From Bicyclus anynana (lineage: Eukaryota; Arthropoda; Insecta; Lepidoptera; Nymphalidae), in assembly GCF_947172395.1 (NCBI RefSeq), contig NC_069109.1, forward strand, positions 6,147,163 to 6,211,162: a stretch of DNA of 64,000 nucleotides. Reading direction: 5' to 3'. Positions 1 to 13,800 of the stretch are shown here, piece after piece. Below the pieces are notes generated by a model that saw only the letters and a program-made list of their open reading frames with translations, had not been told where the DNA came from and did no database searches. The translations under genes were made by a program, and so were the position numbers. Position 1 is the first letter of the stretch. Each line of letters begins with the position of its first letter.

Positions 1-104
1 TCTACTAAATAGTTAATATTAAATTATATTATTTTTGTTAGTTCTTAACCTAAAACAACACAAATAACATATATTAATATAATAAACAAAATATATTAAC
101 AATA

Positions 105-371
105 TTACAATTTGATCTTATTACATTCTACATATTTACATAAAAATCTACAATATGGACTAAACATAAACATTAACAAACATTTAACACTTAAAGGACG
201 AGGGACTTTTGGGAGAAGAACGTCATAGAGAGGATGAAGAAGTCTGGGACAGTTAAAAAGGAGATGAGTAACAGTGCCTTCATCCAAACCAAACTCACAG
301 ATAGAGTTATCCCTAATCCGGAGCTTGTTTAGATGTACAGGTGTACAGGAGGAAGAGTCGTTGTATTTCAA
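105..371 (-). pseudogene. LINE reverse-transcriptase zinc-like tail remnant (minus)
   Basis: Minus frame of about 88 codons contains CTPVHLNKLRIRDNSICEFG then LDEGTVTHLLFNCPRL, the C...D..H.L..CP motif near the end of Jockey-type LINE ORF2 proteins. 5' part missing; no catalytic motif. Tail of a dead element. Confidence 0.65.
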
Positions 372-375
372 ATTA

Positions 376-838
376 GCTGTCAGTGAGTGACGTTTCGGTT
401 TACTGTCAGTAAGTGACGTTTACTGTCAGTAAGTGACGTTTACTGTCACCACACGTTCCGTTTCGCCCTTTATTTGAGCTCGGTTAAACAACAACAATAT
501 GTGGCAAATAATATTAATTCGCATGTTTACATCTCTTATTTCACTAATTTCAATATCGCAATGTATCTCATTACGCACTCGTGTAGTAATGTAATTTAAA
601 ACTCACGGTTTATTAATTTTATATTGATAGGATACAGCTGGATGTCCCAAAGGTAGGCCGCCACAAGATGGCGGATTGGCTGTTTGTAATCCACCCCCAC
701 GATATGGGTATCAAATAAAAATTTTTACTGTCAGGAATACGAAAAAAAATAGTCACGTGACTTAAATCCAATATGGCGGACAACCAAGATGCTGGACAGG
801 CTATTTGAAATGCACCCCTATGATATGGGTATCAAAAT
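376..838. repeat. Short direct repeats upstream of the first transporter exon
   Basis: GTCAGTAAGTGACGTTTACT is repeated about three times at 376-446. A unit of about 110 bp with CACCCCxACGATATGGGTAT and ATGGCGGAxxAGCAAGATG-like phrases is repeated at 650-715 and 765-838. Confidence 0.7.
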
Positions 839-890
839 TTGAGCTTGTTTTTTAGTTTTTTAAACTATTATATTTCTTCACTCATTGCAG

Positions 891-1017
891 GTCCTGTGTC
901 CTCCATACTGTCAGTGAAATGGTCGTACCGAACTGTCACCCTCATCGGTGGATGCTTCGCAGCCTTCGGGATGATCTTCAGCAGTTGGGCATTCTCTATC
1001 AGCTATTTGTATTTTAG
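891..1017 (+). CDS. Transporter exon (shared, early membrane segments)
   Basis: Preceded by a pyrimidine-rich tract and CAG acceptor at 888-890; donor GTAAGT at 1018. The first two bases complete a codon from an upstream exon outside the window. It encodes about 41 residues including KWSYRTVTLIGGCFAAFGM, a loop plus hydrophobic segment typical of SLC16 transmembrane helices 2-3. The donor is the first unit of a 22-bp tandem repeat (see 1013-1140). Confidence 0.85.
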
Positions 1018-1820
1018 GTAAGTCCCACTTACATTGTAGGTAAGTCCTACTTACATTTTATATAAGTCCCACTTACATTTTAGGTAAGTCCCAATTACAT
1101 TTTAGGTAAGTCCCACTTACATTTTAGGTAAGTGCGACTTTACATTTTACTAATATTATAAACGCGAAAGTTTGTATATATGTTTTTTACTCTTAAACGC
1201 CGCTGAAGTGATTTAGCTAAATTTTGGAATGGAAATAGATTTACTCTGGATAAACACACTATTTTTTATTCCGAAAAATCCATGGATTCCCGAGATTTGC
1301 GAAAACTGATGATTTTGATGATATGAATGTTTGTCACTCTTTCACGCCTCAACTACAGAACTGAATTAGCTGAAATTTATTATTGAGATATATTATAGCC
1401 TGGATTAACACATAGGCTACTTTTTATCCCGAAAAATCCATGGATTCCCGAGGGAAGTCCCACTTACAGTTTTCACTTCAGAAAAAACCTTTTCCCGGCT
1501 AATTTCTACTATCTATAGGAAAATATAACCTATAAAAACTAGCACCCTTCCAGATAATGCAGGCTTTAGAGTTAGATCTAATGTAATCGATCAGTCATAT
1601 CAAACAATGTTTTTTTTTTAAGTTTCGGAGCCATGGTGGGCACCGGCGCCGGTCTAGCGTTCCCGCCCACCGTGTACATCGTGACGTCATACTTCGTCCG
1701 GTTACGTGGGCTGGCTAACGGGATCTGCATGTCGGGGTCAGCCTTCGGCAGCATCATCCTGCCGCCCGTGCTGAGGTACCTGCTCGAGGAGTTCGGCTAC
1801 CAGTGAGTATCGTCATCATA

Positions 1821-1851
<31 letters not shown>

Positions 1852-4800
1852 TCATCATCATCATCGTCATCATCGTGATGACTATTAAATAAACGATAAA
1901 GTCGTGGAGACTTACCGCTTAAGCCGAGCGGACGTGCACACACGAGTCAAATAAGTTATTTTGTGTTTCTTTATAAGCCTTACCTTGGTGACAAGCAGGA
2001 CGTCACAATCATCATCATCATCATCACCACCATCACTATCATCATCACTATCACCATCACTATCACCATCTCCATCACCATCACTACACCAACACCATCA
2101 TCATCATCATCATCATCTTATCAGGGAATAAAATATAGCCCTTATAATATAGCACTTGGGGATAGTGTAGCTTCACAGCAGTGAATTTTTTTTTAAATTA
2201 ATTCAGTACTTTATAATATAAATAAATAGAAGTTTAGAGAGCTTAAATCCGCCATACTGCTCTTATACGGGTTGGCGGCAGTAACTTGCTGTTCAGAGAT
2301 ATAAAAATGTACTGCCTACCTTCATTATGAATCTTTTGGAGAACAATTTTTCCATTTTTTACCGACTTCAAAAAAGTTGTTACCTCATAACTTCGCCATT
2401 TATTAACCAACTACTGACGTCGCGCGGTTTCACCCGCGTGGTTTCCGTTCCTGTAAGAATACGGGAATAATATATAGCCTATAGCCGTCCTCGATAAATG
2501 GGCTATCTAACAATGAACGATTTTTTTAAATCGGACCAGTAGTTCCTGAGATTAGCGCGTTCAATCAAACAAACAAACTCTTTAGATTTATAATATTAAT
2601 ATAGATTTTGAAAATTCTTTTTTGATTGAAAGACTTCCAGATTGGTTCCGTTTCATTTTCATGAAAATCGCTTCAGTAATTTTGTGTTAAAATCAAAATA
2701 ACCGAAATAAGCCTTTGAAGTCGGTTTCATTGTTATGTTTAAAGATTTTTTACAAAATGTTGATATAATGCCTACTCTAGCTAGCTACCCTGTGCACGCC
2801 ATTGATAGGCAGATATGATAGTGACGTCACAATTAAAATGCCTACTCTAGCTAATAACCTTGTGCACACCATTGATAGGCGGATATGATAGTGACGTCAC
2901 AATTCTTCATCCCCCAGAGGCGCAGTGCTGATACTGGGCGGCATAATGCTCAACGTGTGGGCGGCGGCATTGCTCTTCCAGCCCGTGGAAGTTCACATGG
3001 TGAAGAAGTACAAGGAAGTCGAGGAAGATGATGAATGCCCACAGGTTAGTAGAGCCGTCTGTCTACACTATAGTCTGGCAAGTTTGTTGGTGATATGCGG
3101 GCGACGGGGGAAAAACTGCGTGCGTGCGGGGAAGTGTCATCGGTTGTGGGTTTTTCGTTCATCGCTACACGCCCCCCGGCCCGCGCGAACCATTGGGAGT
3201 GTTACGAACGAAGTTGCCAAGCTATACTGCATACAGCGTTAAATCAATCATTGTTATTATATAAAAAAGTATTGGTGTTAGAATAAAGAATAATACAGAA
3301 TGAATCTACAAGTGCGGTTAAGTTGGTGAAACCCATAAACAAAGCAACAGACACTGTTTCACTGTGCCTGTAGATGGCAGCACGCATCGCGCGATTACAA
3401 TTTTCGTAACGTATTTACCAACTTACTCCTCAAATCAAAGATGTAGAAGTTTTGCATTAAAAAAAATACTATGGCTATGACAACGACATACGTCTTATTT
3501 AGAATTTAAAACGACATACGTCAAAACAAAATTGTCTATTTACTTCTTTGTCTAAGACATTTATGTCAAGGCAGTAAATAGAGAAATTGTAGACCGGGAA
3601 ATACAATTTGTCAAATTGTCAATTTACGTATAATTTAAACGAAACGTAAGTTTAGACAGAGACTGCTTACGGGCGTAAGAGTAAGTAATTAATTTATTTT
3701 AAGACTCGGCTAAAACTCATGCGTTAGAACGTCGGAGTATGCCTAGTTTCGAACTCATGCGGGGCTCTTAGTCATGAGCCGGTTCTAGCAACGCGGCGCA
3801 AGTCAAACCGCAGCAGTTGGGCTCGTTTGGCTTTTATATTAAATTAATTATGAATAACACTCACGATAGTTTGAATTCTAAAATAGTAAGAATACTTGAA
3901 AATAGGAGATTTTATTGTCAATTCTGACCTACTCGTACAACAAAAAGTAACTATTATATAAGTAACTATTAATTAAATAAATAAGCATAAATTGGCTAAA
4001 ACTATAAAATGAAAATAAATTAAAACTAATACTTAAAAATATTTGTTAAAATTTGCTGCCCTTGTTAGGGTGCCCATCACGCAGGCAGTATTCCCGCGTT
4101 GAATTGCGAAAATTGTCTATTGACTTCTCTGTCTACTGTAATTGTAATTTGACGAAATACAATGTCAAATTGTGTAAGTCAAATTAAGTTATAATTATAA
4201 ATGATGTGCAAGGGTAGTTAGTCCCATTAGTAGTAACGTAACGTAACGTAACGTTACGTTGGTAACAATCGGAGTCTTGTCTACATTCGTCAGAATAGAC
4301 GAAGAACTTCGACGTAAAAAAATATATGAATTGTGTCCAAAAAGCATCTAATTTGTGCACTATCATAGTGGTGGCATTAAAAGAACCTTGTTGTTATAAT
4401 ACGTTTAAAAGATTTGATTTATTATAAAGCTTGGCAAATTCGTTGATATGCGGACGACGGGGAAAGAACTGCGCGGGTGTGAAGTCGTGCGCGCGGGGCA
4501 GATGGAAGGACTTCGCGGGTATGAAAACGTGCGCGCGGGGCATCCCTATCCCTCTCGAATTTGCCAAGTTATAATAGTAATTAATTCGGGTACTAAACAA
4601 GTTTTATTAAAAAACCGTGTTTAATCACTTGGTTTTTTTTTTTTTTTTTGAAAAATGGTTTTTGGAAAGTGTGTGTTTGTTTTTGAAAATGAATCGAGTA
4701 CCCACAGCACTGATGGTGAGTTTGAAATCATCAAGATACCTTACATTTACCATGGACTTACATTTAGCTAGATACCGCACGTCGTACATTTGAAGGTGTT

Positions 4801-7800
4801 TAGAATATTAGTTTGCCTTGTTGCTGCTTTATGGTGTCTATTTATTAATAAGTATAAATGAAGGAAAGTTCTGTCTTTGTTAAACACGTGGAATTTTGAT
4901 TTTTTTTTTTTAATTTATATTGATTTTGTTTTTTTTAAATAAGGTCATTATTTAAAAAAGAAACAATACTACTTACATTGTAAATACTTTGAGATGATTA
5001 AATTGTAATGACTATGAAAGGTAATATAAAAAAATAGAAAAGTACGATTAAAAAAGCTTTCGACTTTAAACACGCCAGAAGTGAAAATAACTACCCATTT
5101 ACCTATGTCCCATGTATTGATCGGTTTGAAGGCAGTGCCTTATTAATTTAAGCTGTTGAATTCCTATTTCTTAAAATTTTATTTAATTTTTAACACCATC
5201 TATATTACTTTACAACTCTTGTGATGTTATCGTAGCATCACAATTAACATACTTCGATTGAATACTGTGAGACGAACACACGGTGTCTAGCTAAATACAG
5301 GTCTTTGCATTTATTCAAAAATATACTGATATATATTTCTTAATACTAACAAATATATTATGTCTTGCTAATTCCATTTTAATGTGTACATTTATATTGC
5401 AAAAAATCCTTTTGTTATAAGCACGCTTTGGTAAAGGGACTATTAGGTGATAGTTAGTTTTTGACTAAATCCGTGGAAACCATGGATTTTCCGGGATAAA
5501 ACGTAGCCTTTGTGTTAATCCAGTGTTTAAAAGTTGTGGGGGTGAAAGTGGGGAAGAACAACCGAATGTTTGCAAATATACTCGAGTGGGGTCTCAAATG
5601 AAAGCGCACTTAAAGAGAATATTGATGACTTGATCGAGACTTGATTAATTTCATGACCTTCGGTAGTTTTGTACAAAATTTGCAATTTTTTAATTTCTAA
5701 ATTGCATCCACCTAGTTACCCTACCTACCGGCAAAGATAGTTTAATTAATGATTTCATGATCTTCGGGGGGTTTTTCAAAATTTGCAAATTTTTATTTCC
5801 TAATTGGATCCACCTACGAGTAGTTACAAAGAGACTTACCGCCAAGTGGCTTTGGCGTACCGGTACTATGCTGCGTAGAAACCGTCTGAGGTATGGGTAT
5901 AATAAATGTTAACTTTCTAAAATTTTCAATTGTTTTTGTCAGCTCTAAAAGATTTTTCTTGAATTTGTCGGTTTTTCGCAGAAAATCTCAATAATGAGTA
6001 ATTCCTTCGGGCTACTACTATTGAACCGATTTATATGAAATTTCAATAGTCCATTCAAATGTTATATTTGTTAAGGCCTTATCATGCGTTTTTTAGAGGA
6101 CGCAATTTTACTGGACCCAAACATAATTTGCTAGACAAAAGTTAACAATTTTTTTTTTATCAGACAAATTGTTCAAAAGATATATCGTAAAAACCATTTC
6201 AACCCCTATTTTCAAGATGGTGGCCGTGGGACAAGGGTGGCGATCCCACAAATTTTTGACGACCTCCGTGGCGGAGGTCCTGAGTTCGATCCCCGGCTGG
6301 GCCGATTGAGATTTTCTTAATTGGTCCAGGTCTGGCTGGTGGAAGGCTTCGGCCGTAGCTAGTTACCACCCTACCGGCAAAGACGTACCGCCAAGCGATT
6401 TAGCATTCCGGTACGATGTGTAGTTAGCCTGTTTCCATCTTACACTGCATCATCACTTACCATCAGGTGATATTGTAGTCAAGGGCTAACTAGTAAAGAA
6501 TAAAAAAAAATTGATCTACTTGAAAAAAAAATTGCTAAAAATCCTAAAAAACGCAACCCCAAATGTAACAATGGACTAAAAGTGGATATCGTAATAGCAC
6601 TTTATTTCCCAATTTCCCAGAATAAATCCATGGCTCCCGCGGAAGTTGTGAAAAACATTGCCAAATTTTCAAAAAAATTACTAACTTCTTATATAGCTTT
6701 TTTAACCACATTGCTTCATTTTTTATCGCCATCATACACATTTCACAGCAATAATCACTTTCTTTATATTTATTTGTTTTACCCAAGTACCCTCAAAATC
6801 GAATACTTGTTTCATTTTCAAAAATACGCACTAAATAAATTAAAAAAAATACCGTTATTAATTTTTTTTGAACTACGAAAGTGATTATGCGGTTTTGAAT
6901 TTTGTGTTTTTTTTTTTTATTAAAGAATAATAATAATTGTTAAACGAATAACAATTGTTGTTAATTGCTGTTAAAACGGTTTTAGTTGCTTATTTTTTTT
7001 CTTACTTTAAAAAAAAATGGGTTTATGGTTTTATATGTACAAAGCTTTTTTTAATAATTCTTTTTTAAACTGTGGCAATATTTATAGGATAATCTAGATT
7101 TATAATGTAGGTAGATCTATAGTAATTTCAGACTAAAGTCTGGCTAGTTGGTGACACTCCCATAATATGCGGGCGACGGAGGGAAAGACTGCGTGGGTGT
7201 GAAATCGCCCTACCTACAGGGTAGCTACACGCCCCCCGGCCCGCGCGGACCATTGGGAGTGTTACGAACGGAGTTACCAAGCCAAACTACATAAGGACCT
7301 GCCTCGCTAGACGACACCCTCTGTCAAAGTATAAGATCAATGATCTAATGCGTACATATAAAAGCTGTCCTTCAAGAATTGATATCTCATAGTTGTAATC
7401 GTTTTCGTCGTGTAAACAGCTCCGTAAATGCCTTTTTGTGTTGTTGAATGGTGTAAACTACTTAACAACTTCTAAAAGATGAAGTTGAGTTTCATTTGTA
7501 AGTATTTGTAACTTATTTATATTAAATCTATAATATAAAAATGAATCGCAAAATGCGTTGGTAAGCGCATTACTCAACAACGCCTGGACCAATTTGGCCA
7601 AATCTTTTTTTTAAATGTTGGTTGAAGTTCTAGGACGGTTTTTACGGCGTGAAGAATTTAAAAAGACTAAAAAAAAATTATACTCCCATACAAACGACTC
7701 GTAATAATTTGAATTTTAATATGTACTTATAGGGTAGGAGTAGGGTTGGGGTAGGTAGGGGTAGAGTAGGAGTAAGATAGGAGTAGGGTAGGGGTAGAGT

Positions 7801-10800
7801 GGAGATATTGTAGGGGTAGGGTAGACGTAGGATAGGTGTAGGGTTGGAGTAGGGTAGGTAAGGGTATGGAAGAAGTGCACAAAAGTCAAAGCGAAGCTTG
7901 ACCGGGTCCGCTAGTTTGTTGTAAAAACGATCTAAAAGAATCGTTTCTTCAAATCTAATATTCTGTTTAACGATTCAGTTGGCGATACGAACGCCATTAT
8001 TGTTGGTTAATCTGTGCCTTACAATAAAACGGAACGTCTGTGGCTTCATAACTAACGTCACACTTTGACAGCCTTTTGAAAATACAACGACTTTTACCAT
8101 GCGCCTAACCATCACCACATACGTCTCTAAGAAATAAGCTGTTTTATAAAGAAAACTTATGTTTTTATTGAGCCTGGTCCTTACAAAGTGTCCGGCTCGA
8201 AGGACCACTTTGTAAGACAACTACACACAACTATAAATGTTAAATCGTAATACACACACGTGTAATTTTAACACAATGAAACATCGATTCTATAGACGCA
8301 GTTTGTATGTATAAGTTAGATCATGATCATATAGTTTTGACAGAGGGGTAACCTCTAGCGAGGCAGGTTCTGTTGAAGGTAATTGGTCTGAGTTAACATC
8401 TGATTGTTAAAAACATGATCACTTTGACAGCAAAATTGGGGCAGCGTGAAGCTGTATTATCCACTCTCTTATAAGGAGCCCTGGAGTGGGTTAAAATAGA
8501 CTGATTATAATCTATACTAAATATATATAAAGAGGTAAAGTTTGTGGTGTTGTAGGGGTCAATCTCTGGATCTATTGAACCGAATTTAAAAATTCTATTA
8601 TCAACAAGCGACGTCACTTTAGTGTGATATAGTATATTTGTCCCCGCATTCCCACAGGAATGGTATCTACACGGGAGAAACCGCAAGGAGGTTGCTAGTA
8701 ATGTTTAATTTATACACCACAAAACAAGGAAACAAACAATTTCGCAAAGTAATAAGAAAAAAAATGTACCATCTAAAATGGCGGCTTTATCGCTTCTTAG
8801 CTATCTCTTCAAGGCAACCTTAAGTTTAGGAAAATATTAGATACTAGCAGATGCCGCGCAGTTTCACCCGTGTGGTTCCTGTTCCCGCAGGAATACCGGG
8901 ATAATATATAGCTTTTAATCTTCCTCGATAAGTGATCTATCTAACACTGAAATAATTTTTCAAATCGGACCAGTAGTTCCTGAGATTAGCGCGTTCAACC
9001 AAACAACCAAACTCTTCAGCTTTGTACTATTAGTATAGATATATTAAAATCTAAACATTTCCCTTTCAGGACGACATCCTATTCGAGGAAGAAGAACCGG
9101 TGGAAGCGTTTGACATAACACCAGACAAGCCAAATGGATTACCAGACGGACTGAGCAAGGAAAACTCGACCAAAAATCTATCCCAAACTCATATGCATAA
9201 CAGTCAAAATTGCATGCACTCAACCCAAAACTTACGCTATAATGTATCCAAGAGAAAACTCTCTTACACCCGTCCAATAACTAAAAATACATTAAGTTCT
9301 GGATCTATAGCTTTAGATGGGGTTCCTGATGGCAGAAAACTTGACGGTCAAGAGGGTTTTGGCAGGAAATTGAGTGTTACAAAAAGAAATATGTCTACAT
9401 CAAGTTTTGCGTATGTCTCTACTCCTTTCCATGGATCAACGCTGTCTGCGTTTGAAAAACCCAACGAATTCGCGTCTCAATTCTCTCTCAAATCCATAAC
9501 AGAGAGCGTAGCAGACGTTGCGTTATGTTGTTTTTGTTGCAAACGCAAAAAATCCGCAGAAAAGAGTAAATTTTTTGATGTTTCACTTCTTACAGATCCG
9601 ACTTACTTGGTCATATTGATATCGAGCAGTACAGTAGCTATTTCGTGCACAAATTTTATTATCTTACTACCTTCGCACGCACAAAACATAGGCTTCGATA
9701 AGGCGAAAGGCGCGTATTTGCTCAGTACAGTCTCAGCTCTCGACCTGGTCGGACGTATTGGCGGTTCAGCGCTCTGCGATTTGAATTTTATGCCGAAAAC
9801 TTTTTATTTCGTTGGCGGATTGTTCTTTTCTGGAGTAAGTTTAGCCACGTTACCGTTTTTGAAGTCTTATACGGCTTTGAGTGTTGTTTGTGCATTTTTT
9901 GGATTAGCCTCTGGTATTAATAATGGTGTTACAACCTTAGTTATGGCGGAAATTTTGGGGGTAGACAGATTGATGTCTACCTATGGTATTAGCTTGTTTG
10001 TCAATGGTCTGCTACAGTTGGTGGGGCCTCCTCTATGTGGTCTATGGTACGAACACGATAAGAACTACGTTCACATGTTTGTGACGTTTGGTTTCATATT
10101 CATAGGGGGTGCGTCTCTATGGTTGTTTATGCCCATGATCAATAGACATAAGAAGAAGAAGCTAGAGAACGCGTTGACTATTAAAGCGTAATGTTTGAAG
10201 CCCTGATAGCCCAGTGGACCTCTGCCTCCGAGTTCGGAGGGTGTGGGTTCGAATCCGGTCCGGGGCATGCACCTCCAACTTTTCAGTTGTGTGCATTTTA
10301 AGATATTAAATATCACGTGTTTCAAACCGTGAAGGAAAACATCATGAGGAAACCTGCATACCAGACAATTTTCTTAATTCTCTGCCTGTGTGAAGTCGGC
10401 CAATCTTCATTGGGCCTGCGTGGTGGACTATTGTCCTAACTCCTCTCATTCTGAGAGGAGACTCGAGCTCAGGAGTGAGCCGAATATGGGTTGATAACTG
10501 TTTGATAGAGTAAATGAGTGAAATTTATAAGCTGTGAGGGAAAGTTTTGTCGTTTTTCGAGATTCAAAGAAAGGCAGGCCAAAGATCAATGTTTGTACTC
10601 TTGAATAGTATGATAGATCGTTGAAATTGTCATTTTTTGACATCATCATATTTTTTAAACGTGATGACATGAAAATTTTAGTTTATAAATAGGTTTTTGA
10701 CAATACGTGCCAAAACGCATGTCGGCCATGATGGTATATATATATCAAATGTTTCATGACGTCACGTTAAAAAAACAAACGGAGCATTTGACAAACATAT

Positions 10801-13800
10801 AAGTTTGACGTTTAGTACATCAGGTAACATTGTGACGTCACAAAATGGACGATAGTTTTGACGTTTTTAAAAGAATATTTGCAATATCTTGTAAATATGA
10901 CCAATATTCCCATTCCCCTCCAACTAGTCGACAAAGACTGTATTAGGAGTGGGTACGACAACAGACCAACGGGGCGGGGATCGAACCACCACCCCTCGAT
11001 GATGAGTCCGACAGCTGTTACCGTTGAGCTATTGAGGCTTTAGAGAATTTGTAAAATACATGATTTTTAAATTAAGTTTCATAAGAAATCCTAAACCCTT
11101 ATAAATTAATATCGATATATTTCGGAGCCTTATTCCATGTACCAGACCAGAGGATCCCAAATTTTTTTTTCTCATAGACCACTTTCAAAATTTGGCTGGT
11201 GGACCCCTGCTAATAATAGTAATCCACCTGTATTAATCGGATAAAACTTACAATAATCAAAAAATACTTATTAATATACGTAAAAGACGACAAAACATTC
11301 CCTTACATACATTTACTTATAGGCAAATATACATATCATGAAAAAAGATATATACATTTAAACAAATATAAACGTTACTTGACTACCGAATATATTGAAT
11401 ATTTCTCATCTTTTTATCGACATTTTGAAAAAAAAGTTAAACTTTAAAAGGCTTAAAATATACGTCTCAGGCTCAGACCCATTATTATTGTATAGGACCT
11501 GCCTCGCTAGACGTTACTTTTCTGTCAAAGTATATGATCAACGATCTAATGCGATTATAAAAACTGTCTCTATAGAATCGATGTTAAATAGTTGTAATCG
11601 CTCGTCGATTAAAGAGCTCCGTAAAAATGTTTTTGTGTAGAAAACGGTGTAAAAAACGGGCAAAAACTTCTAGTTCAGTATAAGATATATACCAAATCTA
11701 AGCTCGTTTTACTCAAAAAATTACAGACAATTTTGCTCGTGACTATGAGTGTGATACAGGTCCTTCTATAATTGGTCTGAGGCCTCAGGTAACAGGACGG
11801 CACTTGGTAGCATGTGTTATTTTTTTTTTGTTTCTATATTAGTTATGGATCCGTAGAACATTTTGTACGACTGATTACTGTCAAGTTAATTTTTCGTGAG
11901 TAGCTTCATCTCGATGAGACGATCAACTGTTTTATTTACGAAAATTCTTGATTCTGGTAGCTAACTGGGTTACCAGGTAATAAAATTTTCTGATGTTATT
12001 TTTTTTTTGTTTCTTTATTAGTTATGGATCCGTAGAACATTTTGTACAACTGATTACTGTCAAGTTAGTTTTTCGTGAGTAGCTTCATCTCGATGAGACG
12101 ATCAACTGTTTTACTTACGAAAATTCTTGATTCTGGTAGCTAACTGGGTTACCAGGTAATAAATTTTGTGATGTTTTTTTTTTCTTGTTTCTTTATTAGT
12201 TATGGATCCGTAGAACATTCTGTACAACTGATTACTATCAAGTTAATTTTTCGTGAGTAGCTTCATCTCGATGAGACGATCAACTGTTTTATTTACGAAA
12301 ATTCTTGATTCTGGTAGCTAACTGGGTTACCAGGTAATAAATTTTGTGATGTTTTTTTTTTCTTGTTTCTTTATTAGTTATGGATCCGTAGAACATTCTG
12401 TACAACTGATTACTATCAAGTTAATTTTTCGTGAGTAGCTTCATCTCGATGAGACGATCAACTGTTTTATTTACGAAATTTCTTGATTCTGGTAGCTAAC
12501 TGGGTTACCAGGTAATGCCATTTTCTTAGTCGAAACGAGATAATGTACCACGCAATTTGCAGGACATTGTGGCTGTTAAGTTGTCTTAACTATTCATTTA
12601 GCGACAGTAAAAAAAAAAAAACATCTGGTTAGTAACAATGGTTGGTAAACTACCCTCCTCCCAACTTGTATTATAAGTTGTTACTAACCAGTTACAATGA
12701 TTTTTTTTTAAATTTTTAAAATAGTTTCATGTCATTGGCTACAAAATTTCAGGTTCCTTTTATGAGACAAAAACTTCTGACAAGGCTCTCTTTCGCGTGG
12801 AATTCAATGTAAACTTTCAACCCCTATTTCACCACTTTAGGGGTTGAATTTTAATAATTCTTAAATCACAATAAATTTCGTATTTTTTTCATGATTTATG
12901 GACAAAATTTTAAAACTGTAACACTAAAAATGAAGGACCTCTATTTCACCTTTTACTATTTATATTTTAGGGTCAAAAGTACCCTATGGTTAGCTCCAAC
13001 GTCCCATTTATCATAATACCAAAATTCATTTTGATCGGTTCATCCGTTTAAACGTGAAAGACAGACAGACATACTCGCGCATTTATAATAATAGTATAGA
13101 TATTGAATAAAATGCATTCTACTTTATGCATAAAACTCTAAAATGCTATAAATCAATGAAAAAAAAAATTAGCGATTTTAATGATTTTCTCGCCCTTTTG
13201 TTCTTTGCATGCTTGCAAAGTGTTGCTCTGTTTGTACTCTATGGTCTACCACTTACCATCACGTGGGAAATTTGTTTGGTTCATCAAAATTGTCTGTCAA
13301 CTTAGTTGATTAGACATTTCTGTGCCAAATAAGCACTTACAAATTCTATAAAAAATCAAAAATTAATGTAAATAGTATTTTCTTATCGTATCGACCATTT
13401 TTTATTATTTTTTGTTGCTGAATTTAGTATATTTATCACATAATGAGTTTCAAAGAGATGACGAAGATGGTTGATCCACAAAATATCAAATCAAATCAAA
13501 TCAAAATTCATTTATTTCAATTAGTCTTAGTTTACAAGCACTTTTGAAAGGTCAGGTGTATGTCAAAAATTAATTTAATGTAATGGTGGTGATAATAGAC
13601 GAAAACTTAAATTAAAGTTACGAATAAAATCGTCGACCAAAAAATAACCTTACTCAAATAGTGGGCATTTAAAGAACTTAGTTTTTTTTTTATAAAGCTG
13701 TCAAGCACAAGCTATTTCTTATTATTGTTTAAATACATTTTAGATTATATCAAAATATATTATTATTAAATAATTAAAATTCATGTAATATAGTCATTTA

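Noticed and set aside
3095..3286. Short plus frames of 60-105 codons after the third transporter exon
   Set aside because: They cover a GC-rich MITE and the exon read past its donor; no conservation with the other copies of the element.
10199..10275. tRNA gene suggested by A-box and B-box motifs
   Set aside because: The same head is repeated about ten times with a common non-tRNA body, so it is a SINE; the cloverleaf is not kept.
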